From: an uncultured Clostridium sp.
Lineage (GTDB): Bacteria > Bacillota > Clostridia > Lachnospirales > Lachnospiraceae
DNA: 23,853 nt
Reading direction: 5' to 3'
NCBI GenBank assembly: GCA_900553925.1
Contig: USFH01000011.1
Location: 1-23,853, forward strand
The first letter of the stretch is position 1, and every line of letters starts with the position of its first letter. Below the pieces are notes generated by a model, which saw only the letters and a list, made by a program, of their open reading frames with translations, made no database searches and was not told where the DNA came from. The translations under genes and the position numbers were made by a program. This document shows, piece by piece, positions 6,686 through 13,902 of this stretch.

Positions 6686-7860
6686 CAGTCCGCTTCCGCA
6701 TCTATCGGCTTCCCATTCCTGCTATAAGCTTCGATGGATAAATCCTCAAATGTACCCATATGTTTATAAACCGACAATGCCATATCCAGAAGCGGAAACA
6801 GCATCACCGCCCCGCTGCCTTCGCCCAGACAAAGTCTGCCATGGATGACCGCAGGCAGTCCGAGCGCATTAAGTGCCAATCTGCCGCTTACCTCCTCAGA
6901 TACATGCGAAGCGAGCAGATAATCCGTAATATCCGGTTCGAGTTGCTGTGCAACAAGTGCCGCAACGCAGGTAATCGCACCATCTAAGACAACCGGAATG
7001 GCATACTCCTTTGCGCCTAAGAACACGCCCACCATACCGGCAATCTCCAGTCCACCAAGCTCCGCCAGAAGCCTCTTTACACTGGCGTCACTTAGCATCT
7101 TCCGCGCCTGTCCGGCATCCTCCATTTGCTCTGCACGTGCCAGCGCCTGAGCAGTCACACGCTGTTTCCGCTCCAATCCCGCATCATCAAGTTGCTCTAC
7201 ACGCGCCAGTGCCTGCGTGATTACCTGCACCTTTCTCGCAAGTCCGGTATCATTCAGTCCGGCGCCTCGTCCGGTCACCGCCTCCGCCGGCAGATCAAGC
7301 AGTGCTGCAAGCAAAGCAGAGGTCGGAGTTGTATTTCCGATTCCCATCTCGCCGACGGCTAATATCTCATAGCCTTTTTCTTTGCATTCCCGCACAAGCT
7401 CTTTTCCGGTTTCAATTGCCCGGTCGCAAACCTCCATCGGCATCGCGGGTTCCTTCGCAAGATTCCCGGTTCCTGCCTGTACCTTCCGGTTTATCATATG
7501 TCCCATGCCAAATGACGCATCCGGATATGGTTCGCCCAGCATACCGATATCAACCGCATACACATCCACGCCTGCGGTCTGCGCCATATAATTGACGCCG
7601 GAACAGCCATGCGCGATATTCTCCGCTACGACCTTTGTCACGCCGGAATCGGTCTGCGTCACACCCTCTGCCACAACGCCGTGATCGGCACACAGTGTCA
7701 ATAATGCCCGCCGCTTATAGTCTCCAGGATTCTCTGTCCCGGCAATCGCGCAAAGTCTGGCAACCATATCCTCGAACACGCCGAGACTGTCAATCGGCTT
7801 TGCGATTGCATCCCATCTTTCCTTCGCCTGTATATAGATTTTCTGCTGTGTTTCATTCAT
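6685..7860 (-). CDS. cobT: Nicotinate-nucleotide--dimethylbenzimidazole phosphoribosyltransferase CobT
   Basis: CobT activates the lower-ligand base (dimethylbenzimidazole or another base) to its alpha-riboside phosphate using nicotinate mononucleotide. Recognisable regions are LTLCADHGVVAEGVTQ near residues 55-69, VGEMGIGNTTPTSALLAAL at 169-187, GGLEIAGMVG at 269-278, and the catalytic glutamate E347 in CLGEGSGAVML. At 391 residues it is longer than the usual roughly 350. The extra length includes a 22-residue duplication at 206-249 (GLARKVQ...DDA followed by GLERKQR...EDA). It starts 6 nt after the cbiC stop and its own stop overlaps the start of the cbiC pseudogene. The enzyme should be cytoplasmic. 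All key motifs are present, so I expect it to be functional. Confidence 0.95.
   Translation of the reverse strand: MNETQQKIYIQAKERWDAIAKPIDSLGVFEDMVARLCAIAGTENPGDYKRRALLTLCADHGVVAEGVTQTDSGVTKVVAENIAHGCSGVNYMAQTAGVDVYAVDIGMLGEPYPDASFGMGHMINRKVQAGTGNLAKEPAMPMEVCDRAIETGKELVRECKEKGYEILAVGEMGIGNTTPTSALLAALLDLPAEAVTGRGAGLNDTGLARKVQVITQALARVEQLDDAGLERKQRVTAQALARAEQMEDAGQARKMLSDASVKRLLAELGGLEIAGMVGVFLGAKEYAIPVVLDGAITCVAALVAQQLEPDITDYLLASHVSEEVSGRLALNALGLPAVIHGRLCLGEGSGAVMLFPLLDMALSVYKHMGTFEDLSIEAYSRNGKPIDAEAD
7114..7245. repeat. 66-nt in-frame duplication inside cobT
   Basis: Two consecutive 22-codon units encode GLARKVQVITQALARVEQ-type helical sequence, residues 206-227 and 228-249. They are clearly related at protein level but diverged at nucleotide level, so the duplication is older than the near-perfect repeats in cobU. 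A third start (GQARKM) follows, where the normal CobT sequence resumes. Confidence 0.85.
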
Positions 7861-7866
7861 AGTTTC

Positions 7867-8514
7867 TTACTTCTCCATATCCCGCAGTTCATACAACAGC
7901 GCATTGCAGATTGCCGCGGCGATATTGCTGCCACCCTTCCTGCCGCGCGCCACAATATATGGCACAGGTGCCCGCATGATAAGCTCCTTCGCTTCCACCA
8001 CGTTCACGAAACCAACCGGCACACCGATGATGCCGCATGGATGCAGCTTTCCCTCGTCGATCAGCTCATACAGGCGCACCAGCGCGGTCGGTGCATTTCC
8101 AATCGCAAAGATAAGCGGCTTGTCTAACGTACACGCCTTCTCCATACTTGCTACCGCCCGTGTCGAGCCTTGTTTCTTCGCGATTTCTGCCACGTCGTCA
8201 TCGCTCATGAAGCAGTAGACCTCGCCACCGTATTTCGCAAGTTCTTTCTTGTTGATACCGGATTTTGCCATCTGCGTATCCGTGACAATACAGGCACCAT
8301 TTTTTATTGCATCATGGAATTTCAAAACCGCCTGCTCGGAAAATGTCAGATTCTCCAGATAATCAAAATCAGCCGACGTATGGATTGCCCGCTTGATGAT
8401 CGGTGCCTGAAGCGGATCTAATTCGACATTTCCAAGTTCCTCTGTGATAATCTCAAAGCTTCGTTTCTCAATTTCCTGTGGCAGCACCTGCTGTAACTGT
8501 ATCTCTTCTAACAT
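7867..8514 (-). CDS. cbiC: Cobalt-precorrin-8 methylmutase CbiC
   Basis: CbiC moves the C-11 methyl to C-12, turning cobalt-precorrin-8 into cobyrinic acid. The 215-residue length is typical. The catalytic histidine is H45 in KRAIHTSADFDY. Other family blocks are ACIVTDTQMAKSGI, KPLIFAIGNAPTAL, GIIGVPVGFVNVVEAKE and a C-terminal ARGRKGGSNIAAAI glycine-rich stretch. A GAGG ribosome binding site lies about 5 nt before the ATG. It follows cbiA by about 60 nt and leads into cobT with a 6-nt gap. A decayed second copy of this gene lies on the far side of cobT. Confidence 0.96.
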   Translation of the reverse strand: MLEEIQLQQVLPQEIEKRSFEIITEELGNVELDPLQAPIIKRAIHTSADFDYLENLTFSEQAVLKFHDAIKNGACIVTDTQMAKSGINKKELAKYGGEVYCFMSDDDVAEIAKKQGSTRAVASMEKACTLDKPLIFAIGNAPTALVRLYELIDEGKLHPCGIIGVPVGFVNVVEAKELIMRAPVPYIVARGRKGGSNIAAAICNALLYELRDMEK

Positions 8515-8575
8515 AATACCCTCTTACTCTTCTCTTCCCTCATTACTAACCAAAAACTATATTATCTATTTTCAT

Positions 8576-9958
8576 CTATCTTCGCGTCTTTGCACCATCT
8601 AAAAACAGGTGATAGAAAAACGCCTCCGCGCCCGCATAATACAGATGCGGAAATCCCGCGAATGTCCCTTTCTTCTTCACCATACATGGATAGGTCTTCT
8701 GCTTGGAAAGCGGCTTCCACGCCAGACAGGCATCGCCACAATCGGTGCTGTCCCAGTAGTGAAACTCATGTCCGCGCAAAAACGTATTCACTGCAAATGC
8801 ATCTGCTTCCTGCGGTGCCAGCTCCACATACCCAAACCGCTGTAACCGCTCTGTCCGAAATCCCGCACCATCTAAGAAACCGACCATCTCATATACATTT
8901 CCTTCTGCATCGGCAAGCGACTTGCCAAGATATAAGAATCCGCCGCATTCCGCATGGCACGGCATCCCAGATTCCAACGCCTGCCAGACAGATGCACGCA
9001 TCGACCGATTCTCATACAGCTGCTTCGCGTAAAGCTCCGGATACCCGCCGCCAAAAATCAGCGCATCCACCTTAGGCACATGTGCATCTGCAAGCGGGGA
9101 AAAGTACACAAGCTCCGCTCCCATGTCTTCCAACATGCGCAGATTCTCACGGTAGTAGAAAGAAAATGCCGCATCTCTTGCCACACCGATGCAATATCCG
9201 GACGGGAATTTGCAATCATTCCTTACGTCAGCCGGCTTCTGTATCTGCAGCGTCTCTGCCTGTGCCGCAATTTCAAAAATCCCATTGATATCGATCGTCT
9301 TTGTAACAGCTTCCGCAACCGTTTCCACCCAGTCTTTTTGCGCCTGCAGTTCTTCCGGCTGCAACAGTCCGAGGTGTCTGGATTGCACTGCAAACGACGC
9401 ATTTTCCGGCAGATATCCAAGCACCGGAATGCCACATTCTGCCTCGATCACATGCTTAATCCGGCTGTAAAACATCGGTGATACGCGGTTTAAGATTACC
9501 CCTGCAATACGGCTGTCCTTCTTATACTCCATGATTCCGCGGATGATCGCCGCAAGTGTGACACTCGCGCCCTTCGCATCCACGATCAGAACGACCGGCG
9601 TCTTCGTAACCTTACTTAGCTCATAAGAGCTTGCCATTGTCGTTGTGCCACCGACACCGTCGTAATATCCCATGACGCCTTCCATCACGCACATTTCTGC
9701 ATCCCGCAGGTCGCGCACCAAAATATGTCCAATCGCATCAGTCCCCGCGAAGAACGTGTCCAGATTTCCGGTGTCGATTCCAAGCACCGTCCGGTGAAAC
9801 ATCGGATCGATATAATCCGGGCCGCATTTATACGCCTGTACCTTTATATTCTGTTTTTTTAATGCTGCCAGCACACCACACGTCACGGTTGTTTTTCCGC
9901 TGCCACTCCGCATCGCTGCGAACATCACGCGTGGGGTATTTACCTGTATTTGATTCAT
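8576..9958 (-). CDS. cbiA: Cobyrinate a,c-diamide synthase CbiA
   Basis: CbiA uses ATP and glutamine to amidate the a and c side chains of (cobalt-)cobyrinic acid. The N-terminal DTBS-like domain has the P-loop FAAMRSGSGKTTVTCG and the downstream KCGPDYIDPMFH block. The C-terminal class I glutaminase-like domain has the nucleophile cysteine in MPCHAECGGFLYLG and a late HEFHYWDS histidine block. The frame is open 25 codons further upstream, to a TTG. I chose the ATG at 9958 because GAGG lies 8 nt before it and the family normally starts a few residues before the P-loop. That gives 460 residues. It follows cbiET after a gap of about 87 nt. Confidence 0.95.
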   Translation of the reverse strand: MNQIQVNTPRVMFAAMRSGSGKTTVTCGVLAALKKQNIKVQAYKCGPDYIDPMFHRTVLGIDTGNLDTFFAGTDAIGHILVRDLRDAEMCVMEGVMGYYDGVGGTTTMASSYELSKVTKTPVVLIVDAKGASVTLAAIIRGIMEYKKDSRIAGVILNRVSPMFYSRIKHVIEAECGIPVLGYLPENASFAVQSRHLGLLQPEELQAQKDWVETVAEAVTKTIDINGIFEIAAQAETLQIQKPADVRNDCKFPSGYCIGVARDAAFSFYYRENLRMLEDMGAELVYFSPLADAHVPKVDALIFGGGYPELYAKQLYENRSMRASVWQALESGMPCHAECGGFLYLGKSLADAEGNVYEMVGFLDGAGFRTERLQRFGYVELAPQEADAFAVNTFLRGHEFHYWDSTDCGDACLAWKPLSKQKTYPCMVKKKGTFAGFPHLYYAGAEAFFYHLFLDGAKTRR

Positions 9959-10045
9959 ATGTTTTTCCTCATTGCACAAATGTCCCTGCACTAAATCCAT
10001 CATCCGTTCCAAAGCCTGTCCAGAATATATCAACCGATTTTTCTT

Positions 10046-11317
10046 CTATGAAGAAATTGTCGCAATCCACACCGGATTTTCCGCCTGCTGCATATGATAC
10101 CGCCCGACTTCCGTGGTGCGCGTGACCGCCATCTGAAGCATGTCGAATTTCCTGCCTGTCTCCTTTGCCATCTCAGCAAGCGTGAAAAGCTCTGCCTGTG
10201 TCTCCATCGTAACCGACGTAATCACGATGCGGGCATTCACATTTTTCTGATACACCTGCTCAACAATTTTTAACATATTTCCACCACTGCCCCCGATGAA
10301 TACATGCGTCGGAGCCGGAAGCTCCGGGATAATCCCGGTTGCTTCGCCTGCGAGAATCTCCATATTGCCTGTATGGAATTTTCTCCGGTTCTCATACAAA
10401 AGCTCCACCGCCTTCGGATGTTGCTCAATCGCATACACCGTTCCGGTCTCTGTGAGAAGTGCCATCTCCACCGATACAGAACCGGTTCCTGCGCCGACAT
10501 CATAGATGACCGGTGGCGTATCCTTTGCCACATAATCCGTGATCCGGAGTTTGGAGATTACCGCTGCCCGCACCTCTTCTTTTGTCATCGGTACATTTCC
10601 CCGGATAAATGCATCATCCGATATGCCGGGAGCAAGCCTTCTTGCCTGAGGTTTTGCATTTAAAAACATGGCAACCGCCAACCGGTCAAAGGAGCTTTCG
10701 CACAGATTTTTTGCGAAATTCTTTGTGATTTTCTCATCCGCATAAGAAAGTCGCTCGCCTACGATCACGGGCGTATCGCCAAGTCCCACTTCCGTAAGGC
10801 GCCTGCAGATATCTGCCACCTGCCCCTCATAGCCAAGCAGCGTGCAAACCTGTGAATGATGCAGAAGCTTCGCCGGCACATTTGCCGAGGTTCCATGATT
10901 GCTGACCAGTTCTGCCTTCTCCCAGAGTCCCCCCATCTTATCGATCAGATACAGCACGGAGGAAAGTCCCGGAACGAAGTGTATATCATATGCTGTTTCC
11001 TCTTCCTTCAGCATATCCCGAATACGTTTCGCCCCGGAATAAAACCCGATATCACCGGAGAAAAGCAACGCGATTGTCTCGCCTGTATGCTTCCGTATAA
11101 GATTCATAACTTCGTTTGGCAGATAGGCATCATAACAGGTCTCCTCTGCGCTGTGTCCTTCTTCTCCGCAAATATCTTCGCAGACCTGAAGCATACGGGA
11201 CGCACCGATACGAACATCTGCCTGTCTGATTGCCTGCACTGCCTCCCACGTCAGACAGTCCGCACTCCCAGGTCCTATCCCGATCAGATATATACTGGTT
11301 TTTTCTGTACCTTCCAT
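10046..11317 (-). CDS. cbiET: Fused cobalt-precorrin-7 C5-methyltransferase / C15-methyltransferase (decarboxylating) CbiE-CbiT
   Basis: The N-terminal half is a tetrapyrrole methylase (CbiE), starting IYLIGIGPGSADCLTWEA, with FSGDIGFYSGA and PGLSSVLYLIDK following. The C-terminal half, from about residue 240, is a Rossmann SAM methyltransferase (CbiT) with the SAM loop VIYDVGAGTGSVSVEM at about 271-285, an acidic strand end AIEQHP, and the glycine-rich FIGGSGGNM. Together they methylate C5 and C15 and decarboxylate the C12 acetate chain. The frame also opens at ATG 11392, adding 25 Ala/Arg/Lys-rich residues. I prefer ATG 11317 because an AGGAG lies 9 nt before it and the methylase fold begins soon after. 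The longer start would nearly touch the cbiJ stop. Confidence 0.93.
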   Translation of the reverse strand: MEGTEKTSIYLIGIGPGSADCLTWEAVQAIRQADVRIGASRMLQVCEDICGEEGHSAEETCYDAYLPNEVMNLIRKHTGETIALLFSGDIGFYSGAKRIRDMLKEEETAYDIHFVPGLSSVLYLIDKMGGLWEKAELVSNHGTSANVPAKLLHHSQVCTLLGYEGQVADICRRLTEVGLGDTPVIVGERLSYADEKITKNFAKNLCESSFDRLAVAMFLNAKPQARRLAPGISDDAFIRGNVPMTKEEVRAAVISKLRITDYVAKDTPPVIYDVGAGTGSVSVEMALLTETGTVYAIEQHPKAVELLYENRRKFHTGNMEILAGEATGIIPELPAPTHVFIGGSGGNMLKIVEQVYQKNVNARIVITSVTMETQAELFTLAEMAKETGRKFDMLQMAVTRTTEVGRYHMQQAENPVWIATISS

Positions 11318-11395
11318 ACTGATATTCTCCTCTTTTCTTCTGCGCGCATCAGCGTTTGCTGCCGCTGCCTCCGCATTTATCCCGGTTCCCATAGA

Positions 11396-12265
11396 TCATA
11401 CTTCCAAGCGGTTTCGCAAATAGCTCTCCACCTGCGGGAGTGACATAACCGGCTCGACCTGCTCCTCCGGCCGCCCGATGATCACCAGATGTATGCCTGC
11501 TGCAAGAGCCGCCTCACACTTTTCGTCATAGCCACCATTTTTCCCACTCGCTTTTGTCACCAGATACTTCGCATCCGCGTACTGTATCGTTGCCAGATTC
11601 ATAGCAAGATCGAACGGTCCCTGCATGCAGATCAGATGCTTCCCTGTAATCCCGAGTTCCGTGCACGCCTCGACAACGGATGTCGTCGGAAGCACGCGTG
11701 CGAAGCACCGGTTTTCATAATCCGGTATCTGCGTATATGCTTTCAGCTCCTTGCTGCCGGTCGTGATCAGTATATTTCCTGTCACACCCTTCAGATAGTC
11801 TGCCGCCGCCTGTATGTCCTCGACATAAATGCTGTCTGGATAGACCTGCTGCAGCTGTCCTGTCGACACATCGCCTAAGTTACATGACTCTGCATGTCCC
11901 ATTTCACACGTAAGCATCCCTGCTTCCACAGTATCCTCAGCTTCCCGCCGCACACGAATATAAGGGACATCCACCTCTTTGCACGCCCGGTAAATATTCC
12001 GCGTCACAATCACTGCATACGGATGGGTTGCATCCACGCAGATATCTGCCTGTACTTCCTGCAGGAATTCCTGCATATCTGCCTGCTCCAGCCGCCCGAC
12101 ATGCACCTTGATTTCTTCCGCTTGCGGCAATACCTGCGCTCCATACTCCGATGCCACGCAGACATGAATTACAGCTTCCGTTTTCTCCTGCTTTCTGTTC
12201 AATTGTACCAGATACTCCGCGAACTGCCGCCCCTCGGTTGTACCTCCAAATATTACGATATTCAT
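11396..12265 (-). CDS. cbiJ: Precorrin-6A / cobalt-precorrin-6A reductase CbiJ (CobK family)
   Basis: This enzyme reduces the C18-C19 double bond of (cobalt-)precorrin-6A with NAD(P)H. The 289-residue protein starts MNIVIFGGTTEGRQFAEYL, the nucleotide-binding start typical of CobK/CbiJ. It continues with ICVDATHPYAVIVTRNIYRA, NILITTGSKELKAY, CMQGPFDLAMNLATI, YLVTKASGKNGGYDEK and a final LVIIGRPEE block, all in family order. The ATG lies 6 nt after the stop of the type III toxin gene, with no strong ribosome binding site of its own. Translation may therefore be coupled to the toxin cistron. The toxin module separates it from cbiH. Confidence 0.94.
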   Translation of the reverse strand: MNIVIFGGTTEGRQFAEYLVQLNRKQEKTEAVIHVCVASEYGAQVLPQAEEIKVHVGRLEQADMQEFLQEVQADICVDATHPYAVIVTRNIYRACKEVDVPYIRVRREAEDTVEAGMLTCEMGHAESCNLGDVSTGQLQQVYPDSIYVEDIQAAADYLKGVTGNILITTGSKELKAYTQIPDYENRCFARVLPTTSVVEACTELGITGKHLICMQGPFDLAMNLATIQYADAKYLVTKASGKNGGYDEKCEAALAAGIHLVIIGRPEEQVEPVMSLPQVESYLRNRLEV

Positions 12266-12271
12266 AGTTTT

Positions 12272-12751
12272 CTATATCTCTAATTCTTTATGAAAATATT
12301 TCAATGGTGAATAATTATATCTTCGTTCAAATTCTCGTTTATGCAGCGTTCTTGTTCCATTCATATGCGCAACATACGCTTCCACAAAATCCAAAGCTTC
12401 TTTTTTAATCCGATCCAAATGTATCATTGTCTCATTAAACTCGTCTTTATCAATCAATGCATCTTTGGCTCCTATATATTCTGTCTTGGTAATTATTACT
12501 ATTTTGCTATAATCTAATCCTGATTTGTGAGTTTTGGATCTAACAGTGCCCGAAAAATGAAATGCATATTTGTGATGAATCTCTGATCTGTATGGAACGC
12601 AAATAAAATATCCATAATGCGATTGAAACAACAAACAGTTATATGCTCTCTGTTCCTTTTTCAATATCTCACGATATGGTGGATTTGGATACGCACGATA
12701 AAATTTGTCCGTCAATCTCAGTATCTGATAATCGTTTTCTGGTAAGTTCAT
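12272..12751 (-). CDS. Type III toxin-antitoxin toxin, ToxN/AbiQ superfamily endoribonuclease (CptN/TenpN-like)
   Basis: Type III toxins are sequence-specific endoribonucleases held inactive by a repeat RNA made just upstream. The 159-residue protein shows the pattern I know for CptN/TenpN-like members: YQILRLTDKFY at 8-18, CVPYRSEIHHKYAFHF at 51-66 (the strand with the proposed catalytic Ser/Lys region), SGLDYSKIVII at 77-87, an ID-x-DEF turn near 100-105, and an alpha-helical C-terminus ending YNYSPLKYFHKEL. The frame opens at GTG 12766. ATG 12751 is preferred because GGGGAG lies 7 nt before it. The base composition is visibly more AT-rich than the neighbouring cob genes, suggesting horizontal acquisition. 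The promoter, RNA repeats and terminator upstream complete the module. Assignment to CptN versus TenpN is from remembered motif patterns only. Confidence 0.88.
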   Translation of the reverse strand: MNLPENDYQILRLTDKFYRAYPNPPYREILKKEQRAYNCLLFQSHYGYFICVPYRSEIHHKYAFHFSGTVRSKTHKSGLDYSKIVIITKTEYIGAKDALIDKDEFNETMIHLDRIKKEALDFVEAYVAHMNGTRTLHKREFERRYNYSPLKYFHKELEI

Positions 12752-12780
12752 TCGTATGCTCCCCACATTCTCCCTTTAGT

Positions 12781-12814
12781 AAAAAGAAACGAGAGACTTT
12801 TTCAGCCTCTCGTT
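12781..12814 (-). terminator. Intrinsic terminator between antitoxin RNA and toxin gene
   Basis: On the minus strand an 11-bp stem (AACGAGAGGCT paired with AGTCTCTCGTT, one G-U pair) closes a GAAAA loop at 12788-12814. It is followed by TCTTTTT at 12781-12787. Known type III modules use such a leaky terminator to set the RNA-to-toxin ratio. The toxin ribosome binding site lies just downstream. Confidence 0.9.
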
Positions 12815-12820
12815 ATAGCC

Positions 12821-12926
12821 TTCATCATTCGGTCATTTTTTATTTTACCGTCCTGTCAGTACCGTCACAGGACTTCATCGCTCGGTCATTTTTTATTTTA
12901 CCGTCCTGTCAGTACCGTCACAGGAC
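12821..12926 (-). repeat. Two 53-nt antitoxin repeats
   Basis: Unit 1 is 12874-12926 and unit 2 is 12821-12873, read on the minus strand. They match at 51 of 53 positions, differing only in GCGATGAA versus ATGATGAA near the 3' end. Each starts GTCCTGTGACGG and contains one hairpin/pseudoknot unit. Confidence 0.95.
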
Positions 12927-12968
12927 TCATCACATATGATGAAGCAGAACATCTCTGTTCTTACTTTT

Positions 12969-12997
12969 ATTATATGGAGATACCTTGAAAATATCAA
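12969..12997 (-). promoter_or_regulatory. Near-consensus promoter of the type III module
   Basis: On the minus strand TTGATA (12992-12997) and a perfect TATAAT (12969-12974) are 17 bp apart, directly after the cbiH stop codon. This would transcribe the antitoxin RNA and, by readthrough, the toxin and cbiJ onward. Confidence 0.85.
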
Positions 12998-13002
12998 GCA
13001 TT

Positions 13003-13752
13003 TTATTTATTTTTTTCATACCCGCGCGGTGTTACCATCCAATCGCCAATCCGCTTTGTCTGGGAATTGCCAATGAACACCGTCGTAAACATATCGACTT
13101 CTGTCTCCTCAAGTTCAGAAAGCGTGAGAATCCGCTTTTCCTCGCCCATGCGTCCAATATTCCGCGTGATGCCGCAGACGGTATCGCCGGATTTTCCCTG
13201 CAATAAAATCGCACACGCTTTCTGCAGATAATCGTGCCGCTTATGGCTAGACGGATTATACAGGCAGATTGCAAAATCTCCCTCTGCCGCTGCCGCAAGC
13301 CGTCTCGTGATCAGTTCCCAAGGAGTCAGCAGATCACTCAGGCTAATCACAGCAAAATCATGTCCAAGCGGCGCCCCAAGCAAGGCTTCCCCAGATAGTG
13401 CAGCCGTCACGCCGGGGATCACATGTACATCCACCTCCGGAAATTCTGCTGCCAGCTCCAGCGTGATTCCTGCCATGCCATACACGCCTGCATCACCACT
13501 GCACACAAGCGCTGTCTTCTTCCCACTCGCTGCGGTTTCCAACGCCAACCGACATCGTTCTACCTCCTGCCGCATACCATTTACCAGATATTCCTTGTCC
13601 GGGTAGTATGGTTTCAGGAGTTCGATGTATACCTTATATCCGGCAATCACCTCACAGGCTTCCACGACATCAATTGCTTCCTGTGTCATCTTCTGTCTTG
13701 CGCCGGGGCCAAGCCCGACAATATATAATTCCTTCTTACTCTCTGCGTTCAT
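13003..13752 (-). CDS. cbiH: Cobalt-precorrin-3 C17-methyltransferase CbiH (CobJ family)
   Basis: CbiH methylates C17 and contracts the ring of cobalt-precorrin-3. The protein begins KELYIVGLGPGARQKMTQEA, the tetrapyrrole methylase start. It has ALVCSGDAGVYGMAGI with the SAM-binding GDAGVYG loop, VIPGVTAALSGEALLGAPLGHDF, and ICLYNPSSHKRHDYL. It ends with a region containing TTVFIGNSQT and VTPRGY, all characteristic. The frame is open back to a GTG at 13818. ATG 13752 is preferred because GGAG lies 6 nt before it, giving 249 residues, close to the family length. A roughly 150-nt gap separates it from cbiFG, and the type III module promoter starts right after its stop. Confidence 0.94.
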   Translation of the reverse strand: MNAESKKELYIVGLGPGARQKMTQEAIDVVEACEVIAGYKVYIELLKPYYPDKEYLVNGMRQEVERCRLALETAASGKKTALVCSGDAGVYGMAGITLELAAEFPEVDVHVIPGVTAALSGEALLGAPLGHDFAVISLSDLLTPWELITRRLAAAAEGDFAICLYNPSSHKRHDYLQKACAILLQGKSGDTVCGITRNIGRMGEEKRILTLSELEETEVDMFTTVFIGNSQTKRIGDWMVTPRGYEKNK

Positions 13753-13837
13753 GTTTCTCTCCATTGCTGCTCTATTGTCTTGTTTTTTATGTTCTTCCGG
13801 GATCGTATTGCTCTTCACTTTCTTGTTTCAGCTTCCG

Positions 13838-13902
13838 ATTTTGGGTTTTTTCGCTTGTTTTTTGGCTTTCAAACACACTTCGTGGGTTTTTCTGCTTGTT
13901 TT
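13838..13902. repeat. Short repeated motif in the cbiFG-cbiH gap, also before cbiD
   Basis: The plus-strand motif TGGGTTTTTCTGCTT, with variants, occurs twice here (near 13843 and 13883, the 3' part of the second just before the cbiFG stop). It occurs again near 17493 in the cbiD leader region. On the minus strand it reads about AAGCAGAAAAACCCA. No function is apparent. Confidence 0.5.

Larger units (their letters stand above)
12781..12962 (-). ncRNA. Type III antitoxin repeat RNA
   Basis: The predicted transcript starts about 7 nt after the -10 element, near 12962. It opens with a 5' hairpin (GAACA-GAGA-TGTTC, a GNRA-type loop, 12947-12960) and then has two 53-nt repeats and the terminator. 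In each repeat GUCCUGU pairs with ACAGGAC (7 bp) around a 10-nt loop containing CGGU. An ACCG about 20 nt downstream can pair with that loop to make an H-type pseudoknot. Between them is an A-rich single strand (AAAAUAAAAAAUG), the kind of site at which ToxN-type toxins cut their own antitoxin RNA. No convincing ORF lies in this stretch on this strand. Pairings are by eye and no folding energy was computed. Confidence 0.85.

Noticed and set aside
12643..12939. Plus-strand 98-residue frame over the antitoxin repeats
   Set aside because: It is antisense to the toxin and repeat RNA. Promoter, repeats and terminator all point to the minus strand.
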